Both the position numbers and the translations under genes were made by a program. The notes beneath the pieces were generated by a model that was given only the letters and a program-made list of their open reading frames with translations, was not told the DNA's origin and did not search any database. Positions 1-9,225 of a stretch of DNA of 64,000 nt are shown here, one piece after another (the stretch's first letter is position 1; the number at the start of each line of letters is the position of its first letter). Source of the stretch: Schistocerca nitens (taxonomy: Eukaryota > Arthropoda > Insecta > Orthoptera > Acrididae); the NCBI RefSeq assembly GCF_023898315.1, contig NC_064614.1, positions 114,359,501 to 114,423,500 on the forward strand, in the 5' to 3' direction.

Positions 1-1062
1 AATGTATGTGAAAAGGTGTCCAACGTCATTCAGGACGCACTACGGGAATTAACATACTTTGAACCCTGTATGGTAGTTGGGGCTAGATGCATGTGACATT
101 CAGTTTCTGAAATCGTTATGAAAATCAATCCTCTGAGATCCACAGTGTGAAGACTGTGCCGAGAGTACCACATTTCAGGCATTATCTCCCACCATGGACG
201 TTGTAGTGGCTGTCGATCTTCACTTAACGACCGAATCCAGTGAAGTTTGCGTAGAGTTGTCAGTGCTAACAGACAAGCAACTCTGCTTGCAATAACGGCA
301 GAAATCAATTGGGACGTAGGACGATCGTACCCGTTAGGACAGCGCGATGAAATGTGGTGCAAATGAGGTATGGCAATAGACGTCAGATGCGAGTGCCTTT
401 ACTATCAGCGCCTCTCCTGGGCTCGTCGCCATATTGGTTGGACCATAGATGACTGGAGAACCACGGTCTGGTCAGATGAGTCCCTATCTTAGTTGGTAAG
501 AGCTGACGGTAGGGTTCGGGTGTCGCGCAGACCCTACGAAGCGATGGACCCAAGTCGTCAGCAAGGTGCTGTGGAAGCTGCTGGTGGCTCCATAATGGTG
601 TGGGCTATGTTCACATGGAATGGACTGGGTCCTCTGGTCAAAATGAACTATCATTCACTGGAAATAGATATGTTCAGCTGTTTGGAGACCACTTCCAGCT
701 ATGCGTGGACTCAATGTCCCTAAACAATGGTGGAATTTTTATGGATGACAAAGCGCCATGTCACTCAGCCACAATTGTTCGCGATAGGCATCAAAAACAT
801 TGTCGGCAATTCGAGCGAATGATCTGGCCACTCAGATCGCTCCGCATAGGATATAATCGGAAGGTCAGTTCGTGCACAAATCCTGCACCGGCAACATTTT
901 TGCAATTATGGGTGCTATAGAGGCACCATGGCTTAATATTTCTGCAGGAACTTCCAACGACGTGTTGAGTCCATGACCCGTCGAGTTACTCCACTATGCC
1001 GGATAAAAGGAGTTCCGACACGATATTAGGAGGTACCCCATGACTTTTTTCATCTCCGTGCA
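1..1062 (+). mobile_element. Tc1-like DNA transposon, copy A (5' end outside window)
   Basis: Alignable along its whole length with copy B at 11411-13858: both share the 5' untranslated stretch, the transposase region and the 3' terminal inverted repeat (TIR), which here ends near 1062 around 'catgacttttttcatctccg'. The left TIR lies outside the window. The family resembles Tc1/mariner DD34E elements that I remember as abundant in Schistocerca. Many substitutions and small indels show it is old and inactive. Confidence 0.85.
361..1030 (+). pseudogene. Tc1-like transposase remnant (copy A)
   Basis: Transposases of this family cut and paste the element using a DDE triad. Translated pieces in different frames show Tc1 signatures: 'GSIMVWAMFTWNGLGPL' from 571 in one frame, then 'GIFMDDKAPCH' and 'PAPATFLQLW' in the next frame (600-920). 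The first acidic motif is visible near 470 (tcagatgagtcc), followed at once by a stop. The region that should carry the third residue (after SPDM, 'NPIEH' in relatives) is missing: the sequence passes directly to a GYNRK-like stretch near 840-866. Copy B lacks the same segment. A frameshift near 690 separates the two main open pieces. No functional product is expected. Confidence 0.8.
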
Positions 1063-1784
1063 TTTATCAACCATGGGCTGTAGCTCTCTATTTGAGGCTA
1101 GTCGTCTGTAAGTCGAGTTGCACCAAATGCTGAAATTGGTAGTATTGGCTGTACAATAGGCAAACTGGTAGGACAACAAATCTGGAAATTGGCAAAAAGA
1201 AACTGGATGAGAAATTGGTAAACAGGCAAGACGTCAAAAATGGAAACTGATAAAACTGTTACGATACACCAAAGAAATTAAACACATTATGAGGAAGTGT
1301 AGGAGGCTACTGTGTAAATCCATCCATTGTTGCAGAAAAATGTGTGCAATGTTAATAATTACCTGCCTGACATGACGTGTAGATCTTCGCCCAAAAAGTC
1401 TGAGCATGAGCTAACCACAATGTCACAAACTCGAATTACTTGTCATGCGCTGTCGCTCTCAGCCAATAGCTATAGGGCTTCAATGCTCTTACGCAATTTG
1501 CTCTCCATTCTACGTCTGTGATCTGTAGTGCGAGAATTAGGGTGTGAGAAATTGTTATCAGAAACTATTTTTTTATTATTTTACCAGTTACACGAGCTTT
1601 TGTAATTCACTGTAGTGATAAACAGACTGATAAAAAGTGACTAGCTAAGACACTTTGGCAGTACAAAATACCTCAAAAATACTATCCATTTTTCATGTGA
1701 TCAGTAATAAAAAATAAAGTATATTATTAAAAACAATGATTCTGTATTTGTATCAGAACTAAAGCACAAAAAATAAACGTCCTA
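1063..1784. other. Unassigned AT-rich sequence
   Basis: No coding signature, tRNA-like box or terminal repeat recognised. Short open frames here (for example 1327-1521) have no familiar motif and are taken as chance. Confidence 0.5.
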
Positions 1785-2633
1785 ACGCAGAGGAAGAGAC
1801 CAGGATTGGAAAAGTATTAGACAAGGATGTCTGCTATCTCTGTATTAGTTTAATTTATGCGATGAGGAAGCTATTCAGATGATGATGAAGAAGAAAATTG
1901 AATAAAAGTCAGTCGTGAATGGATACATCATATCAGATTTACTGATGATGTCATATTAGTTGAATACTCCAGAAAAGAAATGAATAGAATGCTGGAAGCC
2001 CTATGAGATACTCTTAAACCAAGGAAATTAAAAGTGAAAAAACTTTAAACGAAAGTAATGGTAACACGGACAAATGCGGAAGAAATTATAACCAATATAA
2101 AAATTGATGACGTCAGATGTCATAAAGTGAACCAGTCTTGTTATCTTGCTGATTTAGTTACAGAGAAAAATAAATTCTTAGCATAAGTGAAGAGAAGAAC
2201 TGTGTTGGATTGCATTGGCAAAACAAACAAACAAACAAAACATATTAACCAACAAGCACAAGAAAATTCTTTGCAAAATTATTTATGAATGGCTAAATTT
2301 AAAGGAATCGAATTGAAGATGCTTAAATGTGGATATGATGCAAAAAGACAAGAACGAACTTCACGGGGAAAAACAACCTGAAAGTCTTAAGTGAAGTCAA
2401 CGAAGGGAGAAAACTGTTAAAGGAAATGAGAACGAGGAAAATAAAATTTATAGAAAACTTCATCACATACATTCTTGATGCGAAATTTCTGGAAAAGAAA
2501 GGAAGAGAATGGTCTAGGGAGAAGTATTTGGAAAATATCAAAAAGGGAATAAGATTTGGCAATTACATGGAACTGAAACGAACAGCCAACGCTTTACGCG
2601 GGCCAGGGGTGCAGTAGAGTATTTTATTATGTT
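1785..2633 (+). mobile_element. Decayed RTE-like non-LTR retrotransposon (3' half)
   Basis: Broken frames carry reverse transcriptase and C-terminal motifs of the insect RTE type: an RQGC-like start near 1820, 'IHHIRFTDDVILVEYS' near 1921-1968 (the FADD catalytic box with A changed to T), 'VTRTNAEEI' and 'CYLADLVT' downstream, then a C-terminal tail reading 'KGREWSREKYLENIKKG' and 'GNYMELKRTANA' (2485-2590). That tail corresponds to the GRGRPR..YLEDIKK..GCGSY.ELKR ending of the family. Several in-frame stops occur between the motifs, so it is dead. Its last 43 bases (2591-2633) recur at 4068-4110, which marks them as the conserved 3' end of the family. Confidence 0.65.
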
Positions 2634-3148
2634 GCATTGACAGAGCATTAGCCTGTAGAATATAGATATTTGTTAATTAGTATTTCTATTTGATAATAAA
2701 TATAGATTTTAAATAAAAGTAAAAAAAGTTTCCACTTGCGAGCGTCTAATCAATGATTTTACGATCAGGATACTTTTGTGTCTTGTCACTTTTTTATCAG
2801 AAATCTTCCAATCTTCAAAGGCGACTTTTCCAGTTTGTTTAAGAATAGTGTCATACTGGTTTAGAATATTGATGCCAGTGCACTGAGTTTCAAATTATGT
2901 AAGTATCGAAGAAATTGAAGAGAGCCAGTAAATAAGCTCCTCTTATTAGCAGTTATAAATGAAATAGCTTCGGGCTGCAGGACGGTTTTATAACTTTTTT
3001 TATTAGATATCAATTTCGTGAACTCCATTTGCATCTTCAGAGGCACCTGTACACACAGTAAAACTTTTACAAAAATTACATCAATGCATATACTGCAAAC
3101 ATATATACTGAATACAAATGAGTATTAACCTGAAAGGACGCTGAAATA
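2634..3148. other. Unassigned AT-rich sequence
   Basis: Rich in A/T homopolymer runs; no coding, tRNA-like or repeat signature recognised. Confidence 0.5.
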
Positions 3149-3869
3149 CAGGGTGATTCAAAAAGAATACCACAACTTTAAAAATGTGTATTTAATGAAA
3201 GAAACATAATATAACCTTCTGTTATACATCATTACAAAGAGTATTTAAAAAGGTTTTTTTTCACTCAAAAACAAGTTCAGAGATGTTCAATATGGCCCCC
3301 TCCAGACACACGAGCAATCAACCCGATACTCCAACTCGTTCCACACTCTCTGTAGCATATCAGGCGTAACAGTTTGGATAGCTGCTGTTATTTCTCGTTT
3401 CAAATCATCAATGGTGGCTGGGAGAGGTGGCCGAAACACCATATCCTTAACATACCCCCATAAGAAAAAATCGCAGGGGGTAAGATCAGGGCTTCTTGGA
3501 GGCCAGTGATGAAATGCTCTGTCACGGGCTGCCTGGCGGCCGATCCATCGCCTCGGGTAGTTCTCTGTAAACTGTTTATACCAACGTTTAATAAACCACC
3601 TATCAGGAGGTTTAACACCATACTTCGTTCGAAATGCACGCTGAATAACTGTCGTCGATTCACTTCTGCCGTACTTTCTGTTGAGCGGTCGCCATCTTAG
3701 CATTAACTGACGCTGACGCCTCGTCAACAGCGCCTCAAGCGAACAAATATACAACTAAATGAAACTTTATAGCTCCCTTAATTCGCCGACAGATAGTGCT
3801 TAGCTCTGCCTTTTGTCGTTGCAGAGTTTTAAATTCCCAAAGTTGTGGTATTCTTTTTTAATCACCCTG
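3149..3869 (-). mobile_element. Internally deleted DDE transposon (721 bp) with TA target duplication
   Basis: The ends form a TIR of at least 31 bases (starting cagggtgatt) with one mismatch, flanked by TA at 3147-3148 and 3870-3871, as for Tc1/mariner-superfamily insertions. Inside is one minus-strand frame containing only the two ends of a transposase. Such elements normally move in trans using an intact relative. Confidence 0.85.
3287..3754 (-). pseudogene. Transposase N-terminus fused in frame to C-terminus (155 aa)
   Basis: An uninterrupted frame of 155 residues. Residues about 25-65 match the N-terminal helical domain of insect DDE transposases of the DUF4817 group ('TTVIQRAFRTKYGVKPPD', 'FIKRWYKQF'). 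The frame then jumps to the C-terminal catalytic end: 'RRWIGRQAARDRAFHHWPP', 'RSPDLTPCDFFLWGYVKD', and the terminal helix 'LQRVWNELEYRVD'. The whole middle, with the first two catalytic aspartates, is gone; only the third (SPDLTPCD) remains. The last residues are shifted out of frame near 3300: the adjacent frame gives the usual GGHIEHL ending. It keeps the putative DNA-contacting part without a working active site, so it could at most bind or compete. Expression is unknown. Confidence 0.75.
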
Positions 3870-4067
3870 TATGATGAGAATCTACGTTATACCCCATTGT
3901 CTGCATAGTTAAAGTGTAAAGTTAGCGAATGTTCGCCTGTGAGAATGTGCATAATACAACAGATGTTTGATCCAGGATGTAATAATGCATAGTCATAGAA
4001 GAAAATATTAATACGATAGTAATTTCTACATTACGTGGTAACTATCACCGTACAATGACGGCAAAGA

Positions 4068-4110
4068 GCTTTACGCGGGCCAGGGGTGCAGAAGAGTATT
4101 TTGTTATGTT
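4068..4110 (+). repeat. Orphan 3' end of the RTE-like LINE
   Basis: 41 of 43 bases match 2591-2633, the end of the LINE at 1785-2633. Nothing upstream resembles the element, so this is either an extremely 5'-truncated insertion or a fragment left by rearrangement. Confidence 0.7.
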
Positions 4111-4494
4111 TCGACACCTTTTCAGAATTATGTTCACTTAGTTTTATTGTAATGGGTTTCAATTGCAAATGGTTATGTTTTACAGAGGAATTCTCACTGT
4201 AAATATTCCTCAGTTTCGAGTGAAGAGTTGGTCATATACGAGGGTTATTCGGAAAGTAAGGAAAGATCGGTCGCGAAATGGAATCCACAGAGAAAATCCG
4301 ATGAAGTTTTGCACAGGTGTGTTGGGCAGTGTCTCTAGTATGCCCGTCGATCGCGTTACGTCGTTCTTTTTAGTTCTGGGCACACAGGGAACAGAGACAG
4401 GTACCTAGAACAATAGTGTCTCCCGCCAAGTACGAGGGCCTGGTGAGAAATTTTTCCTCAAGCTGTACAGCCAGCACTACATAACTGTCATGCG

Positions 4495-4818
4495 GTTTCT
4501 TCTTCAAGACAATTCTCAGCCGCATTCTGCAGGGGCAGTGAAGATGCTCCTGCATCGTTTTCAATTGGAAATGTTTGATTACCCACAATAATGCCGGTAC
4601 TTGTCTCCCCCTGAGTTTCATCTCTGCTCACATGAACCGCTGGCTATGAAGACAACGTTTTGGCACAGACAACGAGCTGTAGGCCAGCGTAGAGATTTGG
4701 CGGAAAGCACTGGCGGCTGCCTTCTATAACGAGGGTACTGGAAAGTTGGTACAACGCTACGACAAACGTCTAAGTCGGATCGGCGACTATGGAGACAAGT
4801 AGCTGTAAGTTGTAGGTA
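4495..4818 (+). pseudogene. Mariner transposase C-terminal remnant
   Basis: One frame gives 'LLQDNSQPHSAGAVKMLLHR' and 'FQLEMFDYPQ' followed by a stop. This corresponds to the second aspartate box and the HPPYSPDLAP segment of mariner (DD34D) transposases. The third-aspartate region reads 'PPEFHL' where families have SDFHL, so the catalytic residue appears changed to glutamate. Downstream, shifted frames preserve the usual mariner tail (MNRWLA, KLVQRY, GDY-like). The N-terminal helix-turn-helix half is absent. No function expected. Confidence 0.7.
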
Positions 4819-4867
4819 ACTGTTGCACATAAAAAAGTTTTGAAACTTCCTGGCAGATTAAAACTGT

Positions 4868-4942
4868 GTGCCGGACCGAGACTCGCACTCGGGACCTTTG
4901 CCTTTTGCGGGCAAATGCTCTACCAACTGAGCTACCCAAACA
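4868..4942 (-). tRNA. Opposing tRNA-like moiety of the same SINE dimer (pseudo)
   Basis: Reverse-strand counterpart of 5057-5132 with more substitutions: the box B strand reads 'gagtgcgagtc' and the anticodon loop region is altered (ttttgcgg on the plus strand). Pol III-type box A is preserved as 'gtagctcagttgg' near 4920-4935. Not a functional tRNA. Confidence 0.55.
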
Positions 4943-5056
4943 TGACCCACGCCCCGTCCTCACAGGTTTAATTTCGCCAGGAGAGCTTCTGTGAAGTTTG
5001 GAATGTAGGAGACTAGGAACTGGCGGAATTAAACCTGTGAGGAAGGGGCGTGAGTC

Positions 5057-5132
5057 GTGCTTGGGTAGCTCAGTTGGTAGAGCAGTTGCCCGCGAAAGGC
5101 AAAGGTCCCGAGTTCGAGTCTCGGTCTGGCAC
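5057..5132 (+). tRNA. tRNA-like moiety of SINE, CGA anticodon position (pseudo)
   Basis: Folds as a 76-base cloverleaf: acceptor strands gtgcttg/tctggcac (imperfect), box A 'tagctcagttgg', a five-pair anticodon stem (ttgcc/ggcaa) with loop cgcgaaa putting CGA in the anticodon position, and box B 'gagttcgagtc'. Position 33 is G rather than the near-universal U, the acceptor has mismatches, and it sits inside a repeated SINE, so it is a pseudo-tRNA rather than a working serine tRNA. Confidence 0.6.
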
Positions 5133-5274
5133 ATAATTTTAATCTGCCAGGAAGTTTCATTTCAGCGTACACTCCGCTGCAGAGTGAAAAATTGAGTCTA
5201 AAAACAGTTTTGATTTTCACTGTGGTTTCCATTTCGGCGTCCTATCGTTCCTTACTTTCCGAATAGCCATCGTA

Positions 5275-5517
5275 CATTACATGATCATGTTTAAAACTTA
5301 AGAGGAACGATTCTATTAGTATTTTTCAGTAGCTATGAATTATTACACCGTGCGTAAAAAGAGATTACTGTAGTGGTTTTAGCAACTTCTGTGTTATCGT
5401 ACGACGTCTCGCAGGTGAACATTCATCTTATTTCACGCTCTGACTACGTATGCCATGGGACATGTGTTGTCCTTTGTTATTAATATCCCCTTGTGTTCAA
5501 TATGGAGATCTGTTGTA
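5275..5517. other. Unassigned spacer
   Basis: Short stretch between two transposons; nothing recognised. Confidence 0.5.
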
Positions 5518-6167
5518 CCGGGTGATCAAAAAGTCAGTATAAATTTGAAAACTTAATAAAAGACGGAATAATGTAGATAGAGAGGTAAAAATTTACACAC
5601 ATGCTTGGAATGACATGGGGTTTTATTAGAACAACAACAACAAAAAAAACAAAGTATTGCCAGACGCGTGAAATATCTCCTGCGCGCGTCGTTTGGTGAT
5701 GATCGTGTGCTCAGCCGCCACTTTCGTCATGCTTGGCCTCCCAGGTCCCCAGACCTCAGTCCGTGCGATTATTGGCTTTGGGGTTACCTGAAGTCGTAAG
5801 TCTATCGTGATCGACCGACATCTCTAGGGATGTTGAAAGACAACACCCGACGCCAATGCCTCACCATAGCTCCGTACATGCTTTGGAGTACTGTTCACAA
5901 CATTATTCCTCGACTACAGCTATTGTTGAGGAATGATGGTGGACATATTGAGCATTTCCTGTAAATAACATCATCTTTGCTTTGTCTTACTTTGTTATGC
6001 TAATTATTTCTATTCTGATCAGATGAAGCGCCATCTGTCGGACATTTTTTGAACGTTTGTATTTTTTGGTTCTAATAAAACCACGTCATGCCAAGGATGG
6101 GTCTCTATCTACATTATTCCGTGATTTATTCAGTTTTCAAATTTATGCTGACTTTTTGATCATCCGG
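5518..6167 (+). mobile_element. Internally deleted DDE transposon (650 bp) with long TIRs
   Basis: The two ends form TIRs of roughly 100 bases: ccgggtgatcaaaaagtcag at left, and the complement of ccggatgatcaaaaagtcag at right. TA lies before the left end and CA after the right, so one TSD copy is probably mutated. The interior keeps only the transposase C-terminus near 5665-5800: 'WPPRSPDLSPCDYWLWGYL', preceded by 'FGDDRVLSRHF'. The same motifs belong to the family of the fuller copy at 57985-58915. First two catalytic residues absent. Confidence 0.8.
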
Positions 6168-6530
6168 CATAAGCCCTGAAGTAATTTGATTTTTTGACAG
6201 TGGCACCTGAAAATAGGAATGGGATTCCCGAAATCGATCCTTTAACAAAAAAGTTATAGTACCATCCTGCACAAAGAGAATATTGTATACCTAACTAATA
6301 TACGGATAATCAAACGATGTGTATACCATTGTTGCTTTAATATCACTATTCTCTGTTTACGGTACAAGCCATTACAGGTTCCTGAGGTACAGTGAAGCAC
6401 TTAAGGTGTTAAACATCTACTGATAATGGAGTACAATGTTGAAACATGTACCGACTATAACTAACGGCTTTGTTTTTGGCAAAATGGGCGCGTCTTACTG
6501 ATGTAATTTTTTGTCTTAGAGTCTGGTCCT
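6168..6530. other. Unassigned sequence
   Basis: No coding or repeat signature recognised between the deleted transposon and the CpG-rich block. Confidence 0.5.
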
Positions 6531-6820
6531 CGAGCGCCTGTGCGACTCACCCAGGGTAACGGCAACAGCAGCAGCAGCAGCGGCGGCGACGTCATGTTGG
6601 CGGCCCTGCGACACTGTGCGGACTGCGGACTGCCGCCGGCTGTGGACCCGCGGCGGCCGCCGCAGGCGTCGCGCTCCACTAGCCGCGGTCCCTGCTCCGC
6701 TCTGGCGCAAGGCCGTGGCGGCAGCGCGCCGCGCCCCGCCCAGCCCGTGACAACAGGTGTAAGGCACTGGCGCGGCCGAGCGAGAAACTGGCGCCACTCT
6801 CTGCGGGCGTGCACGCTCTA
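6531..6820. promoter_or_regulatory. CpG-rich block, possible promoter or first exon
   Basis: About 290 bases far richer in G+C and CpG than anything else in the window, with clustered cgg/gcc, 'gcgcgccgcgccccgcccag' near 6725 and a trinucleotide run (cagcagcagcagcagcggcgg, ~6569-6589). Frames stay open through it on both strands (6540-6941 plus; 6516-6923 minus), which is expected from GC-rich sequence and does not prove coding. A possible splice donor (acaggtgtaag) lies near 6754. The right edge is cut exactly by the transposon inserted at 6821. It could be a CpG-island promoter or 5' exon; I cannot assign a gene. Confidence 0.35.
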
Positions 6821-6967
6821 CAGGGTGTGTCACAAGGTATGTTACAAGGCGTGTGCTAACAAACGTACGTTCCAAAACTCGTCTCTGAAATGTGGAGGAG
6901 GATGTAGGCAATTTGGGCCACACAAGCTAGGCAAGGAGTAAAGGAGAAATTGTACATTACTTGTCAC

Positions 6968-7620
6968 TTACAAAGGGTGCTCAATGCGAGCGCCACAATC
7001 TTCGATACATTTTGCGTATCGCCTGATGATGTCTTGACAAACCCTTGGAAAGATTCCCAGCATACCACGGATGACTCTAGCTGCTGCTTGTAGTTGTGCG
7101 TCAGGGCCGGTGAACAACGAGACCAGGCTATTGGACCTCCACGTCCAATCCATCTGTTGCCAAAGGTGTCATTCTATTGGCCACATACCACACTGTCGAA
7201 GTGTGGAACCACATGGCACATACATCAACCATCAATCAACCACGTCCAACAACCTGGGACCATCAACATCCATGGGCATAAGGTATGGACCTATGACATG
7301 GTCATCAATGAGACCTGACCATACGTTGATAAAGTGATGTTGATGGCCTCGGATGTGAAGGTCCTGCCACCTTTGTTCAGGCAGCGGCAAAAGCTGACAC
7401 GACGGTGAACGATATCCTGAGCCAACGCATGAGCGCTTCTGGAGCACACCCCCATGTGGTTCATACCATTGGTATGTGCGACACTTCGGGTGCTCGAAGA
7501 AGGTTGCTCTGCAAAACGCTGACATACAGCTTCTTTAAATTCTGGTGTACTGCGTGTCCGTGGGCCTCCAATCTGGTAATTGTTACGACGTAAGCTGCCT
7601 CTTTCTCTGCAGTCTTGCAA
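6968..7620 (-). pseudogene. DUF4817-type DDE transposase, internally deleted
   Basis: Minus-strand pieces in successive frames: 7620-7440 gives an N-terminal segment ('RRNNYQIGGPRTRSTPEFKE', the linker and second helical domain of this group), 7330-7232 gives 'INVWSGLIDDHVIGPYL' (core strand of the RNase-H fold), and 7160-6968 gives 'MDWTWRSNS' then 'AAARVIRGMLGIF', 'IIRRYAKCIEDCGARIEHPL' (the conserved C-terminal helix and IEHL ending). The segment with the first aspartate (LFTDEA in relatives) and the HDGAPAH box are deleted or unreadable, and at least two frameshifts are present. Inactive. Confidence 0.7.
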
Positions 7621-7790
7621 ATAGGTGTGGGCTGGGTGACGTCTTAGGGTTAACGTTCTTCAAGCCTCTCTTTCATTCCTTGTGGGCTTCCTGTACAGGA
7701 GAAGCATGCCAGTGAATTCTGCAGTTCTGTACACGACCACCATTGTTTATTCCTGTTTTCCTATATACACACGAATGACTGAAAACTTCA

Positions 7791-9225
7791 CTCATGCTCA
7801 TAAATTAAGGATAATGCTGAAACATGGTGAAACAATGTTCTGGTGGGCGGTTTGCTGGTTTAAATCACCTCGGGGTATGAATATGTGGTGCATATGACCT
7901 GCGGTCGCCGCACGGTGGCGCTGTGCAGCAGTCCACATACGCAGAGGTGTGTTGGTGCATGTCGGAGTACGGTGCAGCGAGTAAGTGTGCAGAAGTTTAC
8001 AGACGTGCTAATCGTGACTCTGTGTTGAAAATGGCACAAAGAACACATATCAATAACGTTATGAGGGGTACAATACTAGGGCGACTGGAGGCTGGTCAAA
8101 CACAATAGGTGGTAGCATGGGCCCTCTGTGTGCCACAATATCTCAAGATTACGGTAACGATTCCATCAGACAGGAAACGTGTCCAGGAGCTACAGTACGG
8201 CACGTCCACAGTGTACAACACCACAAGAAGACCGATATCTCACCATCAGTGTCCGCAGACGGCCACGGAATACTGCAGGTAGCCTTGCTCAGGACCTTAA
8301 CGCAGCCACGGGAACAGTTGTCTCCAGACACATAGTCTACAGACGACTGAACAGATATGGTTTATTCGCCCGGAGACCTGCAGGAGAGCTCGTAAAGCCT
8401 GGTGTCAAGAACACAGTACATGGGCATTGGAACAGTGGTCCCATGTTATGTTCACGGACGAGTCCAGGTATAGTCTCAGCATTGATTCTCGCCGGGTTTT
8501 CATCTGGCGTGAACCAGGAACCAGATACCAACCCCTTAATGTCCTTGAAAGGGACGTGTATCGAGGTCGTGGTTTGATGGGGTGGGGTGCGATTATGATT
8601 GGTTCACGTGCACCCCTGCATGTCTTTGACAGAGGAACTGTAACAGGTCAGGTATATCGGGACTTCATTTTGCACCAGTGTGTCCGCCTTTTCAGGGGTG
8701 CAGTGGGTCTCACCTTCCTCCTCATGGATGATAACGCACGGCCCCACCGAGCTGCCATCGTGGAAGAGTACCTTGAAACAGAAGATATCAGTCGAATGGA
8801 GTGGCCTGCCTGTTCTCCAGACCTAAACCCCATAGAGCACGTCTGGGATGCTCTCGGTCGACGTATCGCTGCACGACTTCAAACCCCTACACTTCAGGAG
8901 CTCTGACAGGTACTGGTGCAGGAATGGGAGGCTGTACCCCAGCAGCTGCTCGACCTCCTGATCCAGAGTATGCCAACCCATTGTGTGGCCTGTGTACGCG
9001 TGCATGGTAATCCCATATTGATGTCGGCTTACATGCGCAGTAAACAGTGGCGTTTTGTAGCACATGTGTTTCGGGACGGTTTTCTCAACTTAGCACCAAC
9101 ACCAATGACTTACAGATCCGTGTCGTGTGTGTTCCCCATGTGCCTGTGCTATTAGCGCCAGTTTTGTGTAGTGCCACAGTATGTGGCACCATATTCTGCA
9201 ATTATCCTTAATTTATGAGCATGAG
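7791..9225 (+). mobile_element. Tc1-like (DD34E) transposon nested in a DDE element
   Basis: TIRs read 'ctcatgctcataaattaagg' at left and its complement (ccttaatttatgagcatgag) at right; TA follows the right end at 9226-9227 and the left flanking base pair is CA. Total 1435 bp, a normal Tc1 length. The transposase reads on the plus strand (8031-9010). It interrupts the element at 6821-9622. Confidence 0.88.
8031..9010 (+). pseudogene. Tc1-like DD34E transposase with nonsense and frameshift lesions
   Basis: Start chosen at ATG 8031 (MAQRTHINN), after the 5' untranslated part seen in the family. The N-terminal helix-turn-helix region ('VMRGTILGRLEAGQTQ') ends at a TAG at 8106-8108 where a glutamine codon is likely. 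After frameshifts the catalytic domain is continuous from 8427 to 8906: 'VMFTDESRYSL' (first D), 'FLLMDDNARPHRAA' (second D), 'WPACSPDLNPIEHVWDAL' (third residue E). I count 34 residues between the second D and E, the DD34E spacing of Tc1. The frame stops at a TGA at 8904-8906 inside the C-terminal helix, beyond which relatives continue about 35 residues. All three catalytic residues survive, but the reading frame is broken. Confidence 0.85.

Larger units (their letters stand above)
4841..5205. mobile_element. Head-to-head tRNA-like SINE dimer (foldback) in a mariner
   Basis: Two copies of the same tRNA-derived sequence face away from a central junction near 5005: a left arm from 'tgaaacttcctggcagatta' and a right arm ending in its complement (taatctgccaggaagtttca), followed by a short tail to about 5205. 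Short direct repeats (agttttga) flank it inside the mariner 3' region. Both arms keep pol III-type boxes. Related single-arm pieces occur at 62216-62303 and 63474-63640. Confidence 0.8.
4239..5272 (+). mobile_element. Internally deleted mariner-like element carrying a SINE insertion
   Basis: TIRs begin 'cgagggttattcggaaagta' and its near mirror at the right end (gaatagccatcg), flanked by TA at 4237-4238 and 5273-5274. The interior holds only the 3' half of a mariner transposase, then a 365-bp SINE insertion (4841-5205) in the 3' untranslated part. Without the SINE the element would be about 0.67 kb, half a normal mariner, so it was deleted internally before or after the SINE arrived. Confidence 0.85.

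Noticed and set aside
5057..5132. Functional serine tRNA gene
   Set aside because: Acceptor mismatches, no U33 and location within a repeated SINE argue for a pseudo-tRNA.
6516..6941. Long frames on both strands through the CpG-rich block
   Set aside because: GC-rich DNA has few stop codons, so open frames on both strands are expected; kept only as a regulatory/exon candidate.
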